From positions 17,120,062-17,184,061 of the forward strand of contig CM055611.1 of NCBI GenBank assembly GCA_029379385.1: a DNA stretch of 64,000 bases. Direction: 5' to 3'. The stretch's first letter is position 1. Each line of letters starts with the position of its first letter. The notes under the pieces were generated by a model. It had not been told where the DNA came from. It ran no database searches and saw only the letters and a program-made list of their open reading frames with translations. This document shows, piece by piece, positions 24,797-37,383 of this stretch. The position numbers were made by a program, and so were the translations under genes. This DNA is from Quillaja saponaria (Eukaryota; Streptophyta; Magnoliopsida; Fabales; Quillajaceae).

Positions 24797-26186
24797 GAGT
24801 AAAACATAATTTTAAGAGTAAATTACACTCTACTATCTTGAAATTTACTAAATTGACACTAAGATTCAAAATTTATGAAGTTTACACTCTTCTCTTTGGA
24901 ACGGATGAAAAGTAAAAGTGTTAATAATAATTTTAGAAAAATATTAAATATGCCTAATTTATCATCAAAATACTAAAAAGTATCATTTTAAATTTTCTAT
25001 ATTCAAACGAGCCCTAAATACTTACCTTTTTTATATTTTTCTTCCAAATATTAATATTTAATATCGACAACATTTGTTTAATTTTAATTTAATATTTCTG
25101 TTAAAATAAAAAAAATATTTACACTTGTTTAAGTAAAAACTAAGTGTGAATATAAAATAAATAAAGTTGCCTTTTTTCTTATTTATTTATTTATATATAT
25201 ATAATTTATATGTATAAATTTATAAGAATTCAAAAAATAAATTCAAGTACTGGTAGAAAAAAATAAACGACTGATTTAATATAAAATTATTTTTAAATAA
25301 CTTAAAAGATGACTTCCCAAGTACATCGTGTTTTGCAGCACTCCTTTTTTTCATCAACTAAGATTGTCATAATATTTGCCACTTTATTGAAACTTATGGG
25401 TTTTCATTTTGTAGATCAATATTCAACTTAAATAGTTAGGAGGAGATGACTCCATTGTATTGGGACCTACATAAGTCTGGATCTAGAAATAAAAAAGGTT
25501 GACATTTAACAAGTGAAGGATTTTAATTTTTAAAGGAAGTGAGCCAAGTGAAATTATCCATGCAGATTTCATTTCTCATCCTACCTAACATGATCTTTTG
25601 TTTTTTCATGTTTAAAAGTTTTCTTCCATTCCAGGTCGTGGTTTGAAATTTGGTGAGAGAGAAAAGGGTATTTATTGGAGAGAATGAAACATTGAAAATG
25701 AAAACCCATCAAGAAGGAAAAAGTTTGAATTTGTGAATTATGGGTCTTTTATCATAAAAAGTTAGACATTGTTAACATCCATATGTTAATTAAAATTTTC
25801 CTATAAGTTCTATTTTTCTATTTAAGGTATCACGGAAAAATACTATTTTACTTATAAATGTGAAAATTATTATTTTTATTAGAAAGAATAAATAAATTTA
25901 ATACAGTTAATTACTATTAAGATAAAATAAGTAAAAATAGAGGGTAGTACAGAAAAAGTAAATGTAACTCAAATGAAAATGGTAAAATTTAAAATAGGAC
26001 ATTTTTGTACTTTGAAGGAAAAATTAAGATTTTTCTAGTATTTTTTATCAAAATTATTTTTTAATAGATAATTTGGTACTTGTGAATGATCATTTTATTT
26101 TAAGCACGATTCTATAAAATGATTATTCTTTTGTTTGGTTTATTTTAAGTATCAGAATACTCATATAATCTACTATTCTATTTTAA
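24797..26186. repeat. Tandem duplication, first copy (1390 bp)
   Basis: Bases 24797-25496 match 26187-26886 without any difference I could see over 700 bp, and 25898-26186 match 26887-27137. The stretch 25497-25897 (401 bp) is missing from the second copy. The repeat is non-coding and AT-rich. The near-perfect match means a very recent duplication, or less likely an assembly artefact. Confidence 0.9.
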
Positions 26187-27137
26187 GAGTAAAACATAAT
26201 TTTAAGAGTAAATTACACTCTACTATCTTGAAATTTACTAAATTGACACTAAGATTCAAAATTTATGAAGTTTACACTCTTCTCTTTGGAACGGATGAAA
26301 AGTAAAAGTGTTAATAATAATTTTAGAAAAATATTAAATATGCCTAATTTATCATCAAAATACTAAAAAGTATCATTTTAAATTTTCTATATTCAAACGA
26401 GCCCTAAATACTTACCTTTTTTATATTTTTCTTCCAAATATTAATATTTAATATCGACAACATTTGTTTAATTTTAATTTAATATTTCTGTTAAAATAAA
26501 AAAAATATTTACACTTGTTTAAGTAAAAACTAAGTGTGAATATAAAATAAATAAAGTTGCCTTTTTTCTTATTTATTTATTTATATATATATAATTTATA
26601 TGTATAAATTTATAAGAATTCAAAAAATAAATTCAAGTACTGGTAGAAAAAAATAAACGACTGATTTAATATAAAATTATTTTTAAATAACTTAAAAGAT
26701 GACTTCCCAAGTACATCGTGTTTTGCAGCACTCCTTTTTTTCATCAACTAAGATTGTCATAATATTTGCCACTTTATTGAAACTTATGGGTTTTCATTTT
26801 GTAGATCAATATTCAACTTAAATAGTTAGGAGGAGATGACTCCATTGTATTGGGACCTACATAAGTCTGGATCTAGAAATAAAAAATTAATACAGTTAAT
26901 TACTATTAAGATAAAATAAGTAAAAATAGAGGGTAGTACAGAAAAAGTAAATGTAACTCAAATGAAAATGGTAAAATTTAAAATAGGACATTTTTGTACT
27001 TTGAAGGAAAAATTAAGATTTTTCTAGTATTTTTTATCAAAATTATTTTTTAATAGATAATTTGGTACTTGTGAATGATCATTTTATTTTATTATTTTAA
27101 GTATCAGAATACTCATATAATCTACTATTCTATTTTA
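26187..27137. repeat. Tandem duplication, second copy with two deletions
   Basis: Second copy of 24797-26186. It lacks 401 bp at the 26886/26887 junction, where A-rich microhomology (AAATAAA) flanks the break, and about 38-40 bp near 27090. Outside the gaps the sequence is essentially identical. It ends about 630 bp upstream of the VIM start codon, so the event has changed the spacing of that promoter. Confidence 0.88.
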
Positions 27138-27385
27138 TAAAATGTATGATTTTTTCTTAAAAAAAAAATGTAATTTCTCATTTTTGTTTATATGAAACCG
27201 ATTTAATTAAGAAATAAAAAATATATTTTTAGCAAGGGGGAGCGTTACTCTAATATCTTTCTTTTGGGTTGTTATAGTGTTACTCTAATTTTAAATTCTA
27301 CGTAGAAAATAATAAAATTAATATTATAATATTAATTCCTTACGAATTACGGCAATTCTTACTAATTCTAATCATATCAGACAAT

Positions 27386-27393
27386 TTTGGCGC
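27386..27393 (+). promoter_or_regulatory. E2F-type site upstream of the VIM gene
   Basis: TTTGGCGC matches the E2F consensus TTTSSCGC and lies about 374 bp before the start codon. GCGGGC (27419-27424) and ACCCGCCG (about 27575) nearby are weaker GC-rich relatives. ORTHRUS/VIM and the animal homologue UHRF1 are tied to S phase, which makes E2F control plausible; binding itself is inferred. Confidence 0.5.
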
Positions 27394-27766
27394 CCACATA
27401 CAAGTAATAAAGTCAAAAGCGGGCTTCCATCAAAATTTGAAACAAGTCAACGTTTTCTGATTGGATAGACTTTTCACAGTTTACCAATAATTGAATAAAG
27501 CTAATGCTCTTCTGTGAACCCTACCGCATAGGATTATTTCTGAAATTCAAAATTAGTCCAAATTTTTTTCAAAACCCGCCGTATCCCCCGTCTCTGTTTG
27601 CCCTTCTACCTCTATAAGTTTCGTTTCTCTCCGATCCAAGTCACGAAGACTATCGTGCATCGAAAACGACGAGAGCAGTCCAACCGTCTCCCACCCTCTC
27701 TCTCAGTCACTGTTTCTTTCTCTGGGTCAGCTTTTTCTTTGCTGATCGTGCTTGCCCACCATTTCA

Positions 27767-30700
27767 ATGGCGCAAAACCAACTCCCCTGTGACGGTGACG
27801 GAATTTGTATGCTCTGTAAGGCAAAGCCGTCGGACGAAGAAAAGTTGAACTGCAAAACATGTGCTACACCATGGCACGCTGGTTGTCTCTCTTCACGTCC
27901 AGATACGCTTGCCGCAACTCTAGAGTGGGACTGTCCAGACTGTACTAGTCTGTTCACTGATCTTCCACCGGTTTCCTACGGAAAATCGTTACTTGATGGC
28001 GCCGGTGACACCTCCGGGGACTTAATCGTTGCGATCCGAGCTATCGAGGCGGATACCTCACTAACGGAGCGAGAGAAGGCAAAGAAACGACAAAACGTTT
28101 TGAGTGGGAAGACTGCGTCGGAAGAGGATGCGGATGATGCCAAGATGAAAAAGGGCAATGGAGGAGGGAAGGACGTGTTGGATGTTCTTGATGGGAGCCT
28201 GAACTGCTCCTTCTGTATGCAGCTCCCGGAGAGGCCTGTTACGGTTTGTTCTCGTTGGCCCTGATACCCCATATAAATTTAATTTTTTTTATAATAAAAT
28301 ATTTGATTTCTGTGATTCTAATTTACATTTTTCAAATACTTCAAACTGAGATTGGGATTTGTTAGTTAGTTAGTTAGTTTTTTTTTTTTTTTCCAACTCG
28401 CTTCAAAATTCTAGTGTTGCTTTAAAGTAACATTTCTTTATGGGTTGTCTGTTAATTTGCTCGTCATCTTTGATAAGTAATGCACTTGCATCTTACATTA
28501 CTGTCATTAATTATTCAAGGTTACCCATCTAATTGCAGTAACACGTGTTAGATTTTGATATGCCTGCAGCACTCTGATGCTCAATTTTTTTGGGATTTCT
28601 ATTAAATTTGTTAGATTTTCCGCTCTTAATGTCTTGACTCAATTTCCGTTTTTTGATGAAATTGCGTGATAGAGGTTCTTTATTTATTCCTCATTTTTTC
28701 TTGATTTACTTTGTTTGGTAACTTGAATTTCTTCATTTTCTTGTCAAGTTACTATCTAGTTTGTTCAATGGTTAATAGCTTCACTAACATTTGAAGTTTG
28801 AACTGCTTTCTTAACTGCCATTCACGCTTTCAATTTTGGCTATTAACTCAATCTAACTCAGCTCTATACAATTTTCAATTTATAGTGTTAAATTTTTTAT
28901 GAAATCAATAGGTCCATTTTGATATGCCTGTAGTTTGTTTCTATCATGAGCAAAAGGATGTGTAAAGTTCTTGCAGGTCTGAATTTATTGTTGACATTAA
29001 ACTTGTTTAATGCTGTGGTTGGGTGCTGGTAATCTTGTTATGAATAGTGCTAACTGCATTGTGAGTTTGTATTCTAATGTGCAAATTCCGTGCCTCATCC
29101 ACTTGTATGTTGGTGAGTTGTATGTGTTTTATTATGTGGAGCTGCTAATTGGTTCTGCCTTTTTAATTTAAAAAAAAAAGGTCAGATTACTATTTCTCAG
29201 AATTGGAAATTGTGTTCTTCTGTTACTGTTATTCTTCTTTCTTTTCTTTTTTTGTTGGGGTTCAGGGGCTGTGTTGTTACATATTAGCCAGAAATGGAAG
29301 TCTTGTGAATAGCTTCAATTGATAATATATTATAAACTGATAAGAAATATGGTTCATATTTTTTACTACAGACTCCATGTGGACATAATTTCTGCTTAAA
29401 GTGCTTCCAGAAATGGACCGGGCAAGGGAAACGTACTTGTGCAAAGTGTCGCTGCAACATTCCTCCCAAAATGGCAAGTCAGCCACGTATCAATTCTGCT
29501 CTTGTAATTGCCATTCGTATGGCAAAAATGTCAAAGAATGTTGTTGCAGGAGGCCCATCAAAAGTTTACCATGTTGTACATAATCAAGATAGGCCAGACA
29601 AGGCTTATACTACAGAAAGGGCACAGAGGAAGGGGAATTCGAATGCGGCTAGTGGTAAAATTTTTGTAACTGTGCCTCATGATCATTTTGGTCCAATCCC
29701 AGCTGAGTATGATCCATCTCGGAATCAAGGGGTTCTAGTAGGGGAATGTTGGGAAGATAGGCTTGAATGCCGTCAATGGGGTGCACACTTCCCTCATGTG
29801 TCTGGTATTGCTGGACAGTCAGAGCATGGTGCACAATCAGTGGTTCTTTCAGGAGGCTACATTGATGACGAGGATCATGGGGAGTGGTTCCTCTACACAG
29901 GAAGGTTTGTTGTTTAGGTTCTTGAACTGTTTAATTTTCTTTTTCATTTTCCTTTTTCTGTTTCTTTTTGGTTTTGACTGAGCTGCTCGTATTTGCTTTT
30001 ACCAGATTTATTTCATTGATGATTGACTGTTCTTAGCTTGCTAATCTATGGCTATAATGCTTTCCTGTTGCCTCAACTTCAAAAGTTGGCTTAAATTGTA
30101 TCTTGGGTCCATTTCACTTTCAGTGCTTTTTATATTGATTTATTTACATGGGTGTTACTGCAGTGGTGGTAGGGATCTAAGTGGCAACAAAAGGACAAAC
30201 AAGGAGCAATCATTTGACCAGACATTTGAGAAATCCAACAAGGCACTGAAACTTAGTTGTTTAAAGGGTTATCCTGTTCGAGTTGTGAGGTTTAGCTTCT
30301 CACCCAAACACCTTTTTCACTGTTCTCTGCCTGTTTCTTGAAAGTTAACCAAAGTGTTTCTTATGTCTACAATTTCTTATGTATAATAGCACTATTCATT
30401 ATGTGCTATTACTTTAACAGTTTGCAATAGCTGAGTTTTCTTAAAGTCTATGAACAGTATTAAAACTCTTTCCATAGTTAGTGTTTTCTAGATCTTGTGA
30501 AGGAACAAAGTCTGATGATAAAGGAAGATCAACTTTTCTTTATCAGATAGACTGCTGAATTTTTTTCTGCACTGAAGTGCAAACTGGGAACTTGTTGTCA
30601 TTTGCCCATGTTAGAAGCCTTAAATTTTCATATTTGAGACTGTTGAAGTCTGTGTTGTGTAAAGTCATTACGTTGATGCTTTACTCCAATGCCTGCCGAG

Positions 30701-33375
30701 TCAATTTTGCCTTATGGTCTACAAAATAATAGAGAATATGACTGAAGATTAATCATTTGCAGTTATTTTTAGTATGCATGTATTCATTAGATTGCAATTG
30801 TTGATATGGGGAATATGTGTATGGTTATTTTCCTGGTAGGCCCACTTTGACTTGACTTCTTAGTTCTTAGCAAGCCATTTGAATTCTTAAGTCAGGTTGT
30901 AACTTGCAGATTAGATAGTTTTGATGTTTCTTTGGGGCTTCATTAATTGTAGTGAATCCTTTAGATGATCTTTGTCTCCCCATTTTGATAATCAGGTCTC
31001 ATAAAGAGAAACGTTCTTCATATGCCCCAGAGAAAGGGTTGCGGTATGATGGGATTTATAGAATTGAGAAGTGTTGGCGAAAAGTGGGAGTTCAGGTACA
31101 TATGTGGTATCTCATACATTTTATCACCTACCTTTACCGGGTTTGTTTTGCAAAGCATGCATCTGATAGCAGTTTCCTTAATTAGGGTTTCAAGGTTTGC
31201 CGGTATTTGTTTGTTAGATGTGACAATGACCCGGCCCCATGGACAAGGTTTGTAATTTTGTATCCAATCAGTTTATTTAATTGGCTTCTGATTTTGTAAT
31301 TCCCTTCTGAATTTCCTAACTTGAACTGCAGTGATGAGATTGGTGATCGTCCTAGATTGCTTCCAGTCATTTCTGAGTTTAAAAAGGCAACGGAAATAAT
31401 AGAGAGGAAGGGAAGCCCATCATGGGACTTTGATGTATGTGGTTTTGAGTTTAATCCCTTACTATTTTTTTTTTAAAGAGGGCCATGGTGTTACCCTCCA
31501 TGTTTTATTAATAAAAACAGAGGAAGTACATTCTGACAGAGGGGGCATAATACCATACTCTTTTATTAAGGATGAGAACATGCTCCGTTGTACAATAAAA
31601 AAGGAAGGAAAAGTTCATAATAAAACCATAAATGACGCAGTCCCCATTTCTATTTATTCCATGGTTTTTCCCGATAATTTCTTCTTTTGGTTGATATTAA
31701 ATATATTTGTTAAATGTGGTATTATCTTGATTGCTGATTAAACAATTAGTAGTTCTGAAATAATATTAATTGATACATAATTTCTATAGGGGGAAGGTTC
31801 TTGCTGGAAATGGAAAAAACCACCACCTGCCAGCAAAAAATGCATAGCTGATGGAAACCCTGATGACCCAAAAAGATCTAGAAAAGCTATAAGGAAAGGA
31901 CACAATACTTCTGTGAGAGATAAGTTGCTTAAAGGTATGCTCTTTCCATCTACATTTTTACGGTAGTCAATTTGACCTCACTGTGGCATTGGATTTGGCG
32001 TTTCTTTTTTAGATCTAATGAAATGCTTATGCCTATAAAGTTATTTTTTGGGTCTGGGATGACAAAAATGGTAGGATTTCTGGGTTTTGTGAAATTTAAT
32101 TCAGTTATTTCAACTCTGTCAGTGATATTTATTAACAATTTTATACTTGTTATGTTTCCAAATGCAGAATTCAGCTGCCTGACCTGTAGAAAGGTTATGG
32201 TCCAGCCAGTAACTACACCCTGTGCTCATAATTTCTGCAAGTTGTGTCTGGAAGGTGCATATGCTGGCCAGACTTTTGTAAGAGACAGAAGTAGAGGTGG
32301 AAGATCCCTTCGATCTCAGAAGAATGTGATGAAATGCCCCTCTTGCCCTTTTGACATCTCTGATTTTCTTCAGAATCTTCAGGTCTGTCATTGCGTGCAT
32401 ATTGCTGTTCATTTCCCTTTGCTTCCTATTGATTGTTGAAGAGTTTGTGTAAGTTTTGAAAACTTTGAAAGTGAATCATCTGATTATTTGGGCCTGTGCT
32501 TGTTACCAGCTTTTTGTCCCTATTAGGGGATTGTTGATTTAGAATGTGGTATTTTTGTTTCATTTGTGCATTGAGCATTGATTTGGATGGCTTGCAATCC
32601 TTGTATCATTGTGTTTGACTTTTGAGTGAAGAAAATTGCCTGGCTTTTCAAAAAAAAAGAAAAAAAGAAAAAGTACTGTCTTGTGACTACCCAAGGTTTT
32701 AGGTTCAACTGCTTGTGAAAAAAAAAGTATTGATAAAAATGTCTTGCTTAAGTGTGATTGTCGACTAGGCAATCAAATGAAATGTTAATAAATTATATAT
32801 GCTATTGTCATTCATTTAGGGCTTTGCAATGAAGCGTACTATTAACATAACATTGTGATTTGTGACAGGTCAATAGAGAGTTGATGGATGTGATAGAGTC
32901 ATTGAAATCCAAGGCTGAAGAGTATGGGGATTCTGCAGAGTTAGCTGAAGAGGATGTAGATGGTTCAGAGGAAAATTCTGATGTTGAATCTGAAAAAGAT
33001 GAAACCAATGCAGAAAAGGATGAGAATCTTAATGAAGCTATGCAGGATCCTCCGGTGAAGTCCATTTCCAAAAGTGACAATCAATGTAAGGTTGATGGTG
33101 AAGAGAGCAAAATTTCTGTACAGGAGCATGATGTTTCAAACGGGAACTCCGAAAATGGCAAACATCAGTCAGGAGATCTAGAAGGGGCCAATGAGGCAGT
33201 TCCTGCAGTCAAGCGCCCTACTAAAAGAAAGAAACCTAATGCAGAGGGGCACTCACCAAAGGGAGGTGTTGGTAAAAAGACTAGAAGAGGCAAGGAAGCA
33301 CATGAACCAGTGGATGGAGGAAACAATTCACCATCAAGTCCGCTCCATGTGCTATCAGATAATGACTTTGTATGA
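27767..33375 (+). CDS. ORTH2: ORTHRUS/VIM E3 ubiquitin ligase, PHD-RING-SRA-RING
   Basis: Nine exons: 27767-28243, 29372-29904, 30164-30289, 30996-31095, 31186-31247, 31332-31434, 31790-31934, 32168-32382, 32869-33375. All are GT-AG and in phase, giving 755 residues. A PHD finger occupies about residues 14-59 (CxxC, CxxC, HxxC, CxxC). RING1 spans Cys147-Cys185 with TPCGHNFCLKC. An SRA/YDG domain from about 255 to 433 holds SVVLSGGY (315-322) and DEDHGEWFLYTGSGGRD. RING2 spans Cys519-Cys575 with TPCAHNFCKLC. These proteins bind hemimethylated or methylated cytosine through the SRA domain, ubiquitinate histone H3 and support MET1-dependent CG methylation in the nucleus. The last exon gives a 168-residue charged tail, acidic then Lys/Arg-rich (KRPTKRKK, GKKTRRGK), a likely nuclear signal. 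ATG 27767 is chosen because it directly precedes the PHD domain. Orthology to ORTH2/VIM1 rather than a sister is uncertain. Confidence 0.95.
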
Positions 33376-33745
33376 AAAGTTTTTATGTGTTCAGTCATCA
33401 GGTGGAGGCTGCAAAGGCAGTCGAATTTTGGTAGGCTTGTTTTTTGGCTGCTGTTGTGATTAGGGGAGGTTATTGGAGCCAGGTGTTAAGAACTTCTGGT
33501 GATTATGTGAAGTTCAAGTGTCTATTCACAGTTTATGTATTTTTCCCATTTCAGTGTTCTATCTGACACAAAGTATTGAATGTTGGAAAATTTATATATG
33601 GTAAAGTTTCATTCATTTACTTTCAGAAGATTTATATATTTATTATTCCCGTATCTAACTAAGACTGGCCACCAGTGTTTTATTACTGTTGTTTTAAGTT
33701 AACAACCTTGTCCTCTCAACTCTTTGACCAGACTGTTCAAAACCT
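33376..33745. other. Convergent 3' flanks
   Basis: The 3' UTR of the VIM gene runs rightward toward the 3' end of the minus-strand gene at 33746. Nothing else is seen. Confidence 0.5.
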
Positions 33746-35772
33746 TCACCACTTCCGCAATCCATCAACCTTAGCTTTCTCCTCAGAGTACATTTGCATC
33801 CAATCTCTACTTGAAAGTTCCTGGTGATCAACCACAACTGTATTATGCATATCATTGACATGATCATTTATAAAATCCCTTAACCATCCAATCGCTTCCT
33901 TGACAACTTCAAAATTCAGCTCTTCATCACGTGCGACAATAAAATCTGACACTTCCCGAGAGAGCAGGGCCAGACAAGAAGAAAAATATCTTAATTAAAC
34001 AAGCACAACAAGTAGAAAGTACTCAGCTCTAAATTATAACCATATATAATGGCATGCTAAAATAGCAGTGACTAACCTGAACAGTTGAGAATAGCTGTTG
34101 TAATTTCTTTGAAGTCAACCGTTTTCCTCCCCAACAGTAAATTCGTGGGAAACGTAACAGGGATTTGCAAACACATAGATCAGAGTAAAGGGAGAAATGC
34201 TCCAATGCCCAAATCTGCATTCAGATTAAGAAGTAAAGTAATATCAAACTGCCTTATACTATTACTGATATGAGTAGCAAAGTAAACCAGGAACTGCAAG
34301 TTCATGCAACTATCAACATGAGCTGTTAGCTCAGCGAAATGATACTTCCCCTTTCCTCTAATCCCACACTCGAACTTGAGGAATGCCCTGGTTACGAGCT
34401 CATTCAAAATTTTTGATAAGTTCATGCATGCTAATGAGTGTTATATATTAAATAGACTTATACGTACAATTCAATGCCATAATCCATTACAAACCTGCAA
34501 AACAAGTGTGCAACCTGTTAAATGTAGTTGTGAGGAATTTGTCTGTTGCTTGACTGCAATAGCTGCCCGGTTCAATCCAACAACAAGAAAGTCACACATG
34601 GCCATCCCCCATGCATAGTTATCGAGGCCATTAAGATCATCCAACAAACTCAAAAAGCTTGAATGCAAACTTCTGGTTGATAATGGGAAAAGAAAAACAA
34701 TAAACAGCAAGGTGATGTACAAACGGTAGAAATCATCTAAACCATTAGAGCTCTGGTATGTGGACATTATGGAATGAGCTCTAACATGGTACCTTTCATA
34801 TTGCTTGTATATTATTTCATGTGTTAAAGAGCAACCATACTGCCTTTGCACTTCAATGATGGAACCCTTGATTCTCAGACCTAGAATGAAAGCTATGTCA
34901 TGGGGAGTAAACCTGACCACCCTGTCATTTACCATGAAACCTCTTCGTTTTGAATCCCATCTATTCACCAATTCTAATGAGAGAGGGCCATTCACTTGAA
35001 AATATTTCAACTCCAACAACCACTTGAAAGGAGTATTTGAGATCCTATCTCTCTGCTCATTGCTAAGACGTTTGTTTTTCTCTAAGTTCTGCAGAGCACT
35101 CGTGGCTTATACGCAGCTGAAGTGGACAAAGATATACTACTTAATTAGCAAAACATTTCCTTCATATAAGGAGCAAATTACAAGCAAACCTACACCAAAT
35201 TACACAATATTGTAAGAGGTACCTTAGCCAATTATGCTGCTGATTGACCCCTTTGCAGTGCCATTTCCTATGAATGAATTTAGCTAGTGTTGTATTAACA
35301 TTGTGATACAAATCTGAGAAATGGTCGTTTGACGAGAAACAAACATATATAGCCACAAAATTAAATTTATCTACTTATAAGATTTTGTGAAAAGTAAGCA
35401 AGTGGACTCTTCGTGAAATTTGCTCTGTATACATAGCAACACACTTGTATTAATATATCACCTTTTATAATATAACATTAAGTATTTCACACCAAAGGCA
35501 ACTAATAGAATACTAACGTGGACATATATTACGCTAACTGAAAATTTTCATCACCACAATCCTTCCCCTTCCATAAAAAAAGAATAATCAAAGATTAAAC
35601 AATGGCTAATCAAATTTGTGACAACTTTCGTTATATTAATTGGAAACAAGAGTTAGTTATACTTCAGATATATACTTGGAAAGAAGTTTACCTTAGATAT
35701 TTGTTTCTTCCGCTTTTCTTTTCTGATCACCTCAGATGCTGTAATATTGGGCTGGTAGAAGATTTCCAATGC
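33746..35772 (-). CDS. Plant-mobile-domain/DUF1985-like protein, partial model
   Basis: Three exons join in phase: 35772-35692 (ends KRKKQISK), 35088-34495 (198 codons) and 34214-34077 (46 codons, ...LRFPRIYCWGGKR...TVQ). The middle exon carries FTPHDIAFILGLRIKG, then a hydrophobic segment LLFIVFLFPLS and DDLNGLDNYAWGMAMCDF. This order is typical of plant mobile-domain and DUF1985 proteins, which are linked to transposons and to silencing factors such as MAIN/MAIL1. A fourth open segment (about 34000-33746: ...SREVSDFIVARDEEL... to a stop) probably encodes the C-terminus, but every acceptor I find leaves it one base out of phase. No start exon was found above 35772. Either the model is missing junctions or the gene is decaying. 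Function unknown. Confidence 0.55.
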
Positions 35773-36162
35773 CTATAGGAATTGATTATTTTCAATTAAT
35801 ACCAAATAATGAATAAACTTCTAAATTCATGTTTCTATGAATCTCCAAAAACACAGCTCTAGTTAATAATATTTTGTTCAAGGATGATGCAAACTTTGAC
35901 ATCTTTTCATATGCTTCGGATTTCTCGTTGTACAAGAAAGAATATTTGGATGCATTTTCTTAATGAACAGGTATTACCCAGCCCATTTTATACTTGCTTA
36001 AAGGGATCATTTTCATAGGGTAGTTAGTTGTCCAATTCTCCAATCGGCTTCTATAAGTCAATTGTTCCAACCATTAGCAGCTGGACAAGGACGGTGCCAT
36101 GTTAAAATGAGAGGAGTCAACCACTCAATTAGTCAATTCTTTATTTATTTTTTAATTGTGAT

Positions 36163-36420
36163 AACTATTTTATTTGTGGGTTTTTTCTAGAATAGAAAAT
36201 GGATTAATAGCAAGAATATCAAAGAACGAAAAAAGCATAGAGCATCTGATAAGGAAAACTAAAAGAAAAGAAGCACTTTTTGTAATTTATGAAATCATAA
36301 GGATAAGTTAAGTGTATATATATCATCAATAATGCTATATGTACACACTTATCTCCTATTTTTCACACAAAAAAATTTCTGTGAGAACTAATGACAAGCT
36401 CATTATATCTGTCAATATGG
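36163..36420 (+). repeat. Duplicated block upstream of the membrane-protein gene
   Basis: About 260 bp that matches 45372-45620 in the same orientation with scattered differences (shared TCTAGAAT, then AGCAAGAATAT, AAAAAAGCATAG and GAAATCATAAGGATAA). It ends about 480 bp before the start codon at 36898, so it is distal promoter sequence of that gene. The match stops before the gene. Confidence 0.75.
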
Positions 36421-36781
36421 TAGTTTTCACATTGTTAAAACTAGAAGGCTTCACACTTTTTAGAACTAAATGGGCCTCCTCCTATTGTCATAAATGGATT
36501 AGTTTTCAAAGCGAAAATTAGAAGTAGAAAACAGAATTTTCTCTCCAACTAGAAGAACAGAAATTGTTTTATATGAATAACCAACCCAATCTTCTCTCCA
36601 CTTGAAACGTAATGATTTTTGTGGTCATAACGTCACTTTTTTCTCAGTAACACATGCATAGAAAGTGATCCCTTTCTTAACAATATCCTATCCCATAAAT
36701 AACCAAAATGTACATAGCGTTTTGCATGTTGTGTCATACATGCATTTCTACCATTGGGTTTATGCATACATTCATACATAC

Positions 36782-36793
<12 letters not shown>

Positions 36794-36822
<29 letters not shown>
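36794..36822 (+). promoter_or_regulatory. TATA-like (AT)n microsatellite
   Basis: An uninterrupted 29-bp AT alternation ending TATATAAA, 76-104 bp upstream of the start codon at 36898 and preceded by about four CATA repeats. It is the only TATA-like sequence at the right distance, so the core promoter seems to be a length-variable repeat. Confidence 0.45.
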
Positions 36823-36825
<3 letters not shown>

Positions 36826-36897
36826 ATATTTACTCCTTCACCCATTTTCTTTCACTGTCTACAACTTGTGTAAACTCAATCCCTTCATTCATTCAAA

Positions 36898-37383
36898 ATG
36901 CAACCAAGACAGAAACACCCCTTTTTCCCAGAAAGCCAGATTACTGAAAAATGGTACCCTAAGACCATCCTTTCTGTGATTGGAACTTGCCATGTGTTTT
37001 TGTTGGGCTACATCCAACTAAAATCTTCTAATTTGGCAAAATCTCTCTTTCTAACTAACCGTGCAACAATGGCTGCTTCACTATTGGCAACATCCATCTA
37101 TATGCTATCTTCTTATGTTGAATACAAGCGGCGAGGGACAAGTTTTCGTCAATTTTTCACTTGTATCAGTTGCAGTTCAGGAAGTCTTGGAATCATTTTA
37201 TTGGTATTGGTCGCAATGCCAGCGCTTGGTTGGGTTTTTCTGCTCATATGGGTTGCTGTTTTTGTGAGAAAATTATGCAAGTTGTACCAATACTTTCAGA
37301 GGCTAACCTTTCAGGCTGTGATCCAAACTGTCATTGCCCTAAGCAGGTTGATGAGGCGAGACGTGATGGAGAATAGAATTTAA
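36898..37383 (+). CDS. Small multi-pass membrane protein, unrecognised family (member C)
   Basis: A single-exon 161-codon frame starting at the first ATG after a TATA-like repeat and a pyrimidine-rich leader. It has no signal peptide but about four hydrophobic segments, near residues 23-40, 57-74, 94-110 and 111-124. The third runs into ALGWVFLLIWVAVFVR, and a basic, amphipathic tail follows (RKLCKLYQYFQR). The layout and the PALGW...FVRxLxxLY motif match PAFGW...FVRALLCLY in the two minus-strand paralogues at 53.8 and 61.2 kb. I do not recognise the family and give no function. A flanking block is duplicated at 45.4 kb without the gene. Confidence 0.65.
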   Translation: MQPRQKHPFFPESQITEKWYPKTILSVIGTCHVFLLGYIQLKSSNLAKSLFLTNRATMAASLLATSIYMLSSYVEYKRRGTSFRQFFTCISCSSGSLGIILLVLVAMPALGWVFLLIWVAVFVRKLCKLYQYFQRLTFQAVIQTVIALSRLMRRDVMENRI

